Shown here: positions 45,601 to 55,463 of the stretch, piece after piece
How the letters are laid out: the number at the start of each line of letters is the position of its first letter
Numbering within the stretch: the stretch's first letter is position 1
DNA from: Sarcocystis neurona
Lineage: Eukaryota > Apicomplexa > Conoidasida > Eucoccidiorida > Sarcocystidae
Assembly: GCA_000727475.1 (NCBI GenBank)
Contig: KL647289.1
Coordinates: 2,250,798 to 2,314,797, forward strand
DNA: 64,000 nt
Direction of reading: 5' to 3'
The notes under the pieces: model-generated
The model's input: the letters and a program-made list of their open reading frames with translations, nothing else
What the model was told of the DNA's origin: nothing
Databases searched by the model: none
Position numbers and translations under genes: made by a program

Positions 45601-48600
45601 CTGTACCCCGCAAGCCGGGCCTCGTGATCCAGCGTCAAATCCGTGCTCATCACGTCAATAATGCTTTCGAGCGTCAGCCCCTTCACCTCGGGATCAACTT
45701 GAAGGCCTACCTGCTGCTCAAACAAAGGCTCCATTACCTGCAGTGGCAGTCGCAGCACACCTATTCAGACAAACGTATATATTTCAACGAGTACGACAGG
45801 GTCGCTATAAACTAGTGGACGCGAAGCACTCTGTGTGCATGCCAGTTAAAAGTACTTTTCCACCGGGAAGGTCGCCGCTCCCCCTAGCAACGAAGGTTAC
45901 TCTTCGAAAGCGTGTGCACCGAATCCCTTTCTGTCGCTCTGCATGAATTCACTCGTTCCTGTCGTGTAGACATTCACCGAAGTGTGCAGAGATTCACAGG
46001 AAGAAATGCGACGTCAGGCCTAGAATCAGCTTCCGCATTCGCACGTGTAGGTTCACGGCTGGTGAAGACGACCGTACCTCTTTAGTCTTCGGGTGAAGCA
46101 ACATGCGGAAGACGACTACTAACAGCAGCATCCAGGTATTCACTGTGTGTGGGAACTTTGGGTGGCACCTCAAAAACTCTGTACCTTTTGTCGCCCGTTT
46201 CTGTCGATCAGCCGACCCGCGCTGTCGACGAGAACAAGCGTGGGAATTCCGGATATTCCAAACATCTGCGACAACTGTGCTTTACGTTGCCGATCTAGTA
46301 AAAAACAATCGAAGACAAATATCGCACTGGCATGCGCATACGTTCACGCGCCTGCACAGGTATATACGGGCACACGTGTCGGTCAGTGTACGTACGCTTA
46401 CACATACACGCTTCTGCAGAAAAAAATTCAGTATGTACACTGTGATATCCCTTGGCTGCAACAGTACTACGAAGTAAAAATAGGTAGATGACTGTGCAGT
46501 ATCGGTTTCCAGATTCAAGTCTGTCTCTGCCGCAGAGCGCGCGTCACGAGATCCTGTCCACACGTGCAGGCTTTTACATCCAGTTGCGAACACGTGGCTG
46601 TACACGTAGGCAGGTGGACAAACAGCACGTCTATGCGGGAGGGACCGCACAGCGAACTGCACCCGCGTTTTGATGCAGGCTGCGCCTGGGGCACGCACGC
46701 GACTTGGCAGCTGTACAACTGCTTGCCTTGTGCAGGACACCTGGTATAAACGTCCTTCTGAGCACACACCCAACAATACGTGAAAAAAGCGTGCACTCCT
46801 GCAGGTCATTAAGTATACGCATTGTACTCGACGGGGAATCTACTACATGGACACGTGTGTCACCAACCGCCAGCGCTCCACGCAGACTAAAAACAGAGAG
46901 CCCCTCTTCGTGGACACCATTAATGCTCATAAGAAGATCTCGAGCACCTTCACGCACGTCCGTTCGGAAGCAGGTGCCGGCGCGTGTAGGGACATTCGAA
47001 TAGGTCTACAAGGAAACTTACGCGGTTGCGCGTGCTTCTTGGTCTTTGCACACGGGCAAGCGCGTGGTCCTGAGGTAGCGCAGTCTTTCTACTTCACGTT
47101 GTATCACTGTGTTTGCATGTGTGAAAGGGCACACGAGGGGCTACCCGTACCATGCACACGCATACTGCCCGGCATCACGAATGAGTTACGTACATGCACC
47201 GGAGCTTGTTGTCCCTACTGTCTTTCCGCAAGAAGACGTCGTAACAGCTTGTCTTCTACCTTATTCGCCAACTTCTTCAGGTACTTTCAATTCAAAACTG
47301 CTGTCCACATACCCTCAAAGGGAAGGGCGAGCCATGGCATTCCCTGGAAGTACTCCTGAAACGAGCCTCGATCGTTATCAGAGCTAACGAAGACCACCTG
47401 AAAAACAAATGGCGCGTCGCGTTCCCTTACACAAATGCACATAAAAAAATACATCCAAATAAAATGTCACACACACACATACACCCAGCAGTGTGAAAAT
47501 ACGTCTTGGAAGCGCAGACGAACACTTGAGCTGGTTGTGCGACGGCAACAAGAGAGGCGTAAGCGGACAGGACGGGGAGTTCTTGAGAAGACCCTTGTGC
47601 AGCGAACCAAACAAAAGACACACACGCCCTTGCTGGCTGAGAGTTTCATCCTATGCCATACCAAATTATATAAATATGCAGCCGTGCGCCTTTGTCCGGC
47701 GTGAGGGGTCCTACCCCGTAGAAATATATATGTGGGTGTATACATGCAGAGAATTTCCGCCCACGTGCAAGATACGTTCAGCAGGACTAGCCACACCTGC
47801 GTATGAACACACACAGAGAACAACTTTTCATACACGGGATCCGTTTCGCAGTGGGAAGAACGGCTCCGCGGCAACCAAAGAGCAGGACGTAATGATTATC
47901 TCGTTCCGAATGATATCGATCATCATCCAGATGCTACGCGCTATCACCCACTTGCGTGTAGACACACATACGCAAAGCTTCACATATATGGGAAGGCGCA
48001 CACAGAATAAAGGATATGGGGGCGCGCGCGCCTGCTATTGAAGAAAGGGAGACTCGTCTAAACTTAGGACTGCAGCCTCGAGGCCACGCGTCTTACGCAC
48101 GGGTCTGCATAGTACGTTTTACGAATTTTGTCCCCACGTGCAGCACTGCAAGAAGAGAGCAGGCAGTACACGCGTACGGACTCGCGTTTCACGCATTACA
48201 GACACAGACAGGTGCAGTCCTACCTTAACCTTGCTGCACTCCTTCATACCACGCCACAGATGCAGTTTCTTTGATCCACTACAAAGCTTGTTCCTCTTCT
48301 AGCATCACTGCAGCACAGACTGGTGCAGGTCTCTCAAAGGCTTCTTCTTCAAGCTGTGGCGCGAACACACACGCGTGCTTCAAGGTAGACGCACACATGT
48401 ATTACAGAGAAACATGTAGGTACGCCTACGGCGGTGTCTGCAGAAATGTGAACGTTGCATGCTTCGTTGAACAGCCATGCTGTCACGCCGCACGCCGGGT
48501 CCGCTTTCGTCAGTGAGCGGCCCAATTATTCCTCGCGTCGCAGTCACAGGAGCACCCACACGTGCAAATATAAATACGCTCGCGTACTTGGTAGTCGCAC

Positions 48601-49823
48601 AGACGTACACGCAGGGGAGAGAAACGTGCGTGACGTTTTCCCGCAGCGCCTCCACAAAGCCATTTGTCCTACGGCTTACGCTCAGGATTTTCTATGAGGT
48701 CGGGCCACAAGGCAGAGGGCAAACGCATGCAGTCACACACTGACGTAGGCATTTGTGATCAAACACGCATACATATCCATACCTAGCTTGATGCGACAAC
48801 CTACGTGTGCACGCGTGCGTGTACAAAAATTCAAACTCCTGAAGCGTGCGCGTATGCGCACACCCATTTACCGACCTCAAAGTTCCGACGTTTCGCCTTG
48901 AGCTCTGAGTACCGTCGCGCAAGCACGGGAGTAAATTGTCGACATGGTGGGCACCTGTTCACATCGGAGAGTAAAGAAGACAAAAACTGGACTACTTCCG
49001 CTAAGAAAGTACGCCCGAAAACATTGAAGCAGATCTGTGCCCTTACACACAGCACCAGGTACACACATAGATGAGACACGCGCAGTGTTGAACGTACAGG
49101 GGCACACGACGGTGCGTTCTGTGAGGGGGTATCTATGAAGTTGACGTGTAAAAAGCGGCACAATGATGCATTCTCCTGCTTCGTGTGGGTGGCTACCGAC
49201 GTATACGCAGAGGGCAGGAATAACCGATGAAGACAGGGAAGAACTATGTAGGAATGAAGCGGGGTTTGCGCGTCTTGTGTGGTATTCGGGCGAAACGCTG
49301 AGCGACGCGCTCCACAGGAAAAGGAAAGTAACGACGGCAGCACAAAAGTGAATTCATCTACAGACCTGTGCGGTAAATAGGAGCTGGACATGGACAGACT
49401 GACGTGCGTTTGTGTTGGTACACGCGTGTGTGTATATATATATGCATATATATATATACATAAATATATATGTATAAATGTAGGGTTACAATATAGCGTG
49501 AGATATAGAAACACGTATACGAGGACGCATGCTTGCGCAGTACACAAAAGCGAGCAATCTTAATCAAGAAGAACATCCGCAGTAGCCTTCGATTATTTAC
49601 TTTTCACAAGCTCAGCACGACCTCCGAAACCTCTGCAGTGCCCTAATAATGAAGTTCTTCCTAAACAAGGAGTTGTTTTCACTAACGTTTCAGGCTTTTA
49701 GTCCCACCAGTGAGCGCTGAAGTAGAGACCGACGATCTCTGCATTGACTGAAGAAGTGGGCACGGTGGCGCCGTTTTTCCCCAAGAGTGTCGGGCCTAGA
49801 AGCCGCTCTAGCTGCTGAGTCAT
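42615..49823 (-). CDS. Thioredoxin-like (nucleoredoxin type) protein with C-terminal PUB domain
   Basis: Exons in phase: 49823-49708, 48954-48876, 47397-47313, 46294-46185, 45737-45577, 43959-43890 and about 42779-42615, giving about 260 residues. Residues 1-130 are a thioredoxin fold of the nucleoredoxin/tryparedoxin class: GLYFSAHW, then CPPCRQFTP (WCPPC active site split across an intron), VVFVSSDNDRGSFQEYF, MPWLALPFED, and FGISGIPTLVLVD with the cis-Pro. Residues about 170-250 form a PUB (PUG) domain, a fold that binds the C-terminus of the AAA ATPase p97/CDC48: ARLAGYSTLYKVVN, ILQNPGDPKYLTLKKNNA and GFIKILKLAGFEE. The two parts join in phase 0 (donor AAAAG|GTACAG, acceptor CTGCAG). Alternative: exon four reads to a stop at 46170 (134-residue thioredoxin), with a separate PUB gene starting at ATG 46104. 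The frame is open upstream of ATG 49823 after a TTGCAG acceptor, so an N-terminal extension or targeting exon is possible. The last exon could splice on at LK|GTAAAC. Confidence 0.72.
42954..43283 (+). CDS. Possible plus-strand exon with PDCD2_C-like CxxC motif
   Basis: This open frame lies inside an intron of the minus-strand Trx-PUB gene and ends at a good TAC|GTAAGT donor. Its C-terminal part (QRVIDLRRQAGG, then YQKLKCAACGKPNKVEMQL) is reminiscent of the PDCD2/TSR4 C-terminal domain, where a CxxCG is followed by an E/FxQ-containing strand and a hydrophobic helix. No second cysteine pair, partner exon or ATG was found. It could be chance or a decayed copy. Confidence 0.28.
44206..44373 (-). 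CDS. Possible tail-anchored membrane protein terminal exon
   Basis: The minus-strand frame ends with a basic stretch (KRKTGRTVRRRRQ) followed by a roughly 20-residue hydrophobic segment (LLSVVQVLLALSCAVIVYAF) and a stop one or two residues later. That is the layout of a C-tail-anchored ER protein. It lies inside an intron of the Trx-PUB gene on the same strand. No upstream exon could be tied to it, so it may be an accidental open frame. Confidence 0.22.
   Translation of the reverse strand, partial: LYLFPAEPGSSSAKRKTGRTVRRRRQEASTSEYLLSVVQVLLALSCAVIVYAFVL
45050..45165. repeat. Two TA microsatellites in an intron
   Basis: TA runs lie at about 45057-45073 and 45145-45162, separated by TATG-rich sequence and an ATGGATC duplication. 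They lie in the intron between Trx-PUB exons ending at 45577 and starting at 43959. Confidence 0.9.
49432..49475. repeat. TA/TG microsatellite in an intron
   Basis: TATATATATATG and TACATAAATATATATG runs lie in the first intron of the Trx-PUB gene. The minus-strand open frame through it, rich in Tyr, Ile and His, is an artefact of the simple sequence. Confidence 0.9.
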
Positions 49824-51595
49824 TGTTGCTAAGTTCCACTCCAACCTTTTTCGTCTGCAATTGTGGAAACGTTGTAACGGCCTAACACGAGGAGCTTTTT
49901 GCTTCACTGCACGACCGATTACAAGTTTACGTCTTTGCGTCGTGGGCACAAGATGAGAGAGAACGGAGCTGCACGAGCCACTGCGTGTGCTGGACCGAAT
50001 GAGCAGGACGACTATTACATGTTATTTTTCTGCGTAGTCTCTTCACCCAGAACAAAAACATACACGTATATTGCAGACAAGCAGTCTTGATGTCCTGGAA
50101 ACACCGATTTCTCTATGACGGGGACCCCTCAGGATTTGAAGCACATGTGGTCTCACAGTGTACTTGCGTCCTTCGTTTATTTGATGTATGCATCCACACG
50201 TGCGTGTATGTACAGCAGGCATTACAGCATGTGTAGGAGACCTCACCACTATGTGGGTAGCGCCCCTGCTACGAAATGCTGCTGGCACTTATTTTTTTAC
50301 GTTGCTTAATGTGCTGCATGCATTGCGTTGTTGCCCGTTTTGCTCGTTGTTCTCACGTGACAGCGAAACAACACACACTATGCCATACAATGTTGAGTGC
50401 ACCTTGTACGTTGCAAAGATAAGAATCAGAATACGCAGTGTCTCCTGCGGTACAAAAATGAATTGCACGATAGTAACACACAATGGGTGAGGGCTTCCAT
50501 GTACGAGAGGTCGTAGAGGCGCACACTTGGCAGACCGGCACTCGAGCTCCTGTGCCCAGCAGTGTACGCAAGAGGAAGGTGGGCGAAAGCACTAAACCCA
50601 GGGCAACACAGGGCCAAAAATTATTAGGCATACATGTACGTAAAGGCGACAAACCCCACCGCCGAAAAGCTGGATGTGCCTTTTATTGCTGCACGTATCT
50701 ATTGTGAAGTAGGCGGGAAATCAGAACCACTACAACGAAAGAAAACGCTTAAAGCAATCCACGAATGCCGGCGTCCCCCACGGAGGACAACAGACAAGGG
50801 ACAACGCCGTTTACAAGGTTGGGGTCATGAGGTGGTCTTGCGTTGACGGCTTACTACGCGTGACCAGCGACGGCCGGCGTGCGGCACCGTCGACAGGAAA
50901 AGCACGTGACAGCAGTTCCTTTCTTCCACAACTTCACTTCAAAGCAGCAAGCGTCACCAGGACACAAACGAGAAAGCTGCTTCTCATTCTTCAGTCCAAA
51001 CGAAGCGTGAATGCAGAGGACACATGACTTGCTTGTTTTTCATTCATGTCGAACGAGGTGAAATGAGGGATGTGGTGTTCCGCTGTAGTCGTGGTCTTCC
51101 GTTAAGCACACTAGATTTCTTTGCCTACGTGTAACATTATACACGCGTGCAACGGTAAATATACAGATGATACCCTTCTGCAATGTCTAGGGTCGCGTAC
51201 AAACACGCAGGTGGATGTTATTTTCCCGTTCCTTTGGCTTGGCATGCCTCCACAGCGTGTCGCCTACGCCCGCTGCCAAGCGGAGACGCCGGCACGTGGG
51301 GAGCGTAGATGCATATGGAGAGCGATAGAGAATAGATACTTAGCGAGAAGCGGAGGATGTACGCAAACGGACAGTAGAGGTGGTGAGGTCGAATGTATAT
51401 GCCTCAGCGAGAAAGAATTACTCCTTAATTACTCCTTACTGTGTATGCACACACGTGGAAGTATATTTAAACCGGTAAGTGAAGATCTTTGCACACACGC
51501 TTGACGTCTGCTACCCAAGGCGAACTGAGAAATCTAGGGGTGATGAAAATGACGGATCCAAAAATCCCGTGTCACCGGCTCGCAAAAATCCTGCA

Positions 51596-51727
51596 AATCA
51601 TGCGCCTTGTGAAAAGCACTCGCTCCACAAGAGGGAATTAGTCAGTGGCAAAAATGTGGCTACTCATACGCCTGCTAAAAAGCGCTGGTTCCACAGGAGG
51701 GCACTAGTCAGTGTCGACTGCACTAGT
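51596..51727. repeat. Two-copy 66-bp tandem repeat, frame-preserving
   Basis: AATCATGCGCCTTGTGAAAA (51596) and ACTCATACGCCTGCTAAAAA (51662) start units that both contain GGTTCCACA/GCTCCACA, then GAGGG and TAGTCAGTG. The period is a multiple of three, so the plus frame repeats a 22-residue unit (HAPCEKHSLHKRELVSG versus HTPAKKRWFHRRALVS). Copies are diverged. Confidence 0.7.
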
Positions 51728-52084
51728 CAAGCCAAACGGCGCACTGCTAGAGGACACGGAGACGTTCAGTGATGAACGCACCAAGGAAGAACCAGACAAC
51801 CGGGAGACAGGACACTGGAGACGATTAACCATGAAATACACGTGTGCTTACCTTCTGGAGCCATACATCTACTTGGGGACTCCGTATATTTGAATGGACA
51901 CAAACAAGCAAATATGTGGTTCTAGCCATAGATGCCCACGTGTGCGGTGGGTGGTGGGCTCGATATGATCAAGCAAATGCGAACGAAGTACAGTATGGGT
52001 ACGCACATGAAGAGGGAGCCCAGATGATTTGTCTGGATATGTGGGTGCCTCATGTATAAGGCACACACACAGACGCGTAGACGT

Positions 52085-52272
52085 AGGCAGGTAAACACAA
52101 GGTTCTCTGTGTGCGCTGTCGCATATGTGTGTCAAGGCGGGTGCTTCAACCTTAATTAGAGTTTATACTTTTACTGCCAGGCAGGTAAACGTAAGGGTCT
52201 CTGCGTGCGCTGTTGCATATGTGTGTCAAGGCGAGTGCTTCAACCTTAATTAGAGTTTATACTTCTACTGTC
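52085..52272. repeat. Two-copy 94-bp tandem repeat, highly similar
   Basis: AGGCAGGTAAAC begins at 52085 and 52179. The shared core includes GCATATGTGTGTCAAGGCG and GTGCTTCAACCTTAATTAGA, with only a few differences. High similarity suggests a recent duplication. No coding frame runs through it. Confidence 0.9.
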
Positions 52273-53612
52273 ACCCGAACATATGTCTACGCCTCTGGGT
52301 ATACCTACGCTCGAGCATCTGCGCTGATACGCCTCGATAAACGGGCAGATCCCTAAGTCAGCAGGCGGCGTGCGCACGAAGGTGCACCAGGTTCCTTTGC
52401 GTCTGCAACCGCTGTGTGTTTCCGCTGAGGACGCGAAGTTGTCGGACGACACACAAATTCAATGTGAGACGTTTTTTCGCCATGAGGCCAGCTAACCACG
52501 CATTGCCAATGGATGAATATATCCAGCCACCCATACACTTCCTGAAAACCACGAAAAGACGAAGAACGTGGACGTGTATTTGAGAAGGGACAAAAAGCAA
52601 CAAGGGGACACGTGTAGAACGTGGATCAAAGTGAAACTGAATGAAGCTGTGAATGGTCAGCACTGTTGTAACCGCGCAATGCAGCGCGAAGTGCCACGAA
52701 GGAAATGTTTGAGAAATAGTTGTGACGCCGTGAAAAGACACAAGAATACTAGATGTCCGTCATGCGTATGTGTTGTGCGCATCTTAGCGCTACGCTCACG
52801 CACCTTGTGACCAGTCACTCACGGTTAAATTTGTCGTCTGGCGCTCCGAAAGAAATAAATTAATGACGTATCTCACATACAGGAAAGCCCAACGACGAGG
52901 CACCCCGGTGCCCTACTTGGTCGCTACATGCTACCGTGATGCTACGAGCGCATGGTGTATCTCGTAGACTTCATTCGTGCAGAGATAGTGGCAACGTAAC
53001 AGCGAAATGTACGCAGGAGCTCTACAATTCCCGATAGGCGAAGGTGGGAGGCGGAGAAGAATTTGTGCGTTAGAGCCTCACTGCCAAAAGGGTTTCACCG
53101 AAGTTACAGAGGTGAAGTCAGAAGTCTTCTGGTGTCCGCCATCCAGTAGAAGAGTAGCTGTCTTTTCCGTAATTCGAAGGGACTTCCAAATATGAGCAGG
53201 GTTCCACACTTAGAGAGAGAGAAGAGTGAAGGCCATTAGCTTCATAGCTGAGTGCGGGGAGTCGACACAGGAGGGGAACACAGAGACTTACTAGAAAGAT
53301 AGGTTTACTGTGGGAATGGTGGTAAACATGGACCAACTTCAATGGAACGAAACATGCCTCGCCACTCTGATTCCTCGCAAAAAAGCCAAACACAGAATGC
53401 AACGGACAATGAAATATCAACCAGCTGCGCGTGATTAGCACTAGCTAAGATTCGCGAAGAAAACCTAGAAAGTCCTCAGACTGGTACACAATAAAAAGTT
53501 AGCGAAGCGGATGTTAATGCATTGTGCGTCCGTACGAAACTTGTGGGCATGGAAAGTGAAGGCCACCCCTACGCAGGCATCTGCACTTTTTATGGTGTGC
53601 CCGTGCTAGACC

Positions 53613-53768
53613 AGCGCCATCAGCCAGTGTCTAGGAAGTGCGCGAAGATACAAGATGAGTTGTGTGTCCCGCATATACGGTGGTGGTGGCAGTGCAAGGG
53701 CAGCGCCATCACCCAGTGTCTCGGGAAGTGCAGGGAAATACTAGATGAGTTGTATATCCCTCATTCCA
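53613..53768. repeat. Diverged 89-bp tandem repeat
   Basis: AGCGCCATCAGCCAGTGTCT at 53613 recurs as AGCGCCATCACCCAGTGTCT at 53702. Both are followed by GGAAGTGC, an AAGATAC/AAATAC word, AGATGAGTTGT and ATCCC/GTCCC. The second unit fades near 53768. Confidence 0.8.
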
Positions 53769-55463
53769 GCGCACACTCGCACGTCTGCTCGATAGCGGCG
53801 TCGTCTCCTTTCCGCTCCCATACGCCTTCAAGGCTGTCGTCGTCCCACGCTTCCTTTCTTGCAGTTGGACCCGAGGTCTTTCTCCACGCTACTACGACCA
53901 CCATCCGCAGTCCCACGTTTTTACCTCCGTGTTCACTCGCGAGAGTCACCTACACAAGAACTCTTTCTTTTATCTTGTTAGGGTGCAGGACGGAACACCT
54001 ACATATATATTCTATTTAATTGCTACCTGCAGGTGTGCAGGGCCCTCTGTGGTACATCCTCACCGTAGTTCAAGTGTCTCATTTTCCGGCTGCTGCAATG
54101 CTGCTTCGACAGTGGAATGCCGCTGATCTTGGCACCGTTGCCAAACATTCTGAACGCGCCGTCAGCTCCTCCCTGCAGGCTCGAGCTCCTAAATATCTAG
54201 CTAGGCTAACCCATCTCTATATGTCCAGTATATGCGTGTCCAGTATAATGTAACTGTACGCGTTCGCCAGAAAAATTTCTCTCAAGCTGTCTCTTCTTCG
54301 TATGTCCCTGCAGAACTGTGCTGAACGCCGCCACGCCTGCGCAGAGTCATCACCGACGGATTCCTGAACACGTCCGTGCTTGACAGGGTCTCCACTGTAC
54401 AGGATGTTACAATCTCGAGATCCCTACTCAATTCGTTACACGTGCACCGTCAAAGGAGTGGCGCGAGTTGTCACTGCCCTATTACGTTCAGCCATTGTGG
54501 GTTCCGTAGCGGCTTGTCTGGCTGTTGAGGACAGCGACATCGTAAGCTCACAAGGGTTGACGTCGTAACTTTCTTCGAACAGCTCATTGCTCAGTACCTC
54601 CGACTTTCAACGGCATGCCGCCTACCAGTACAGCGCTGTTGGAAAATCTCGTGTACAAGGGACGGGCTGAAGAGCCCCCGTAAGCGACGTGTGGTTGAAT
54701 GAGAATTATGAGGCAGTAAACGCTGTATGAAGGGCGGACAGCACGAGACAGTTGTGCGCACGGGAGAAGGGCACAGCGGCGTCAGCTGCCCATGGCTTGG
54801 GGGAACCAGCATAGTGTTACGAAGGCTATACCACAGGTACCTGCCATGAGCTCTTGCACAAGGTGCATAAGGTGAAGAGGTTGGAAGAACATTTTATCAC
54901 TTGGGCACGACTTTTCACCATTTGTAATTATTGATGCCATTCAGCCGCAGTGGGGCCGGCCTCTGGTTCACCCCACGTGCATGCGGATAGTTGTCTCAAC
55001 TGCATCGGCAGTCACTCACACCAGAATGCCTAGCTTCACTTATAGTTGCCGCACAACAAACAGTAACCACGGCGCTGGGTATCTGAGACGGTTACCAAAA
55101 CACAGGGCCACCCATTATAGAGAAGGCTGCTCTCTGAGCTGCGTGAGGCATCCGCACTGCATTCGTCTACATGGTTTTCTCGTCCTTAACATCCTCAGCC
55201 CCAGTGCTGTCTGTCCCTGGCACCCAGTGACCTGCTCACGCGTGACTTTTATAGCTTTTGAATGTTAAGGCTAGCGTGCGCGTACACCCCTGCGGGCGCT
55301 GCCTGCACCCTTTGCCTGGAAAGTCAGGCACCCGAAGCGGGAAAAGCAGGATGGCAGAGCTGAATCCCTCGCCACTGTCGACTGCGTGTTCTGGGCCGAA
55401 GAACAAAGATGCCTTTATCTCATTCGCAAGTGGCGGGCGCGTCGCCGCTAACTTTTCTGTGTT

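Larger units (their letters stand above)
49824..55463. other. Gene-poor intergenic region, 5.6 kb
   Basis: No gene is supported. Three independent short tandem duplications are present (51596-51727, 52085-52272, 53613-53768). Other open frames are under 170 codons, mostly begin at non-ATG codons and resemble nothing I know. The promoters of two divergent genes (Trx-PUB on minus, the coiled-coil gene at 55464 on plus) must lie at its ends. Confidence 0.45.

Noticed and set aside
48960..49547. Minus-strand frame of 238 codons containing the CPPC motif
   Set aside because: Only 48954-48876 is exon; the upstream part is TA/CA-rich intron, and the tryptophan of WCPPC comes from the exon ending at 49708.
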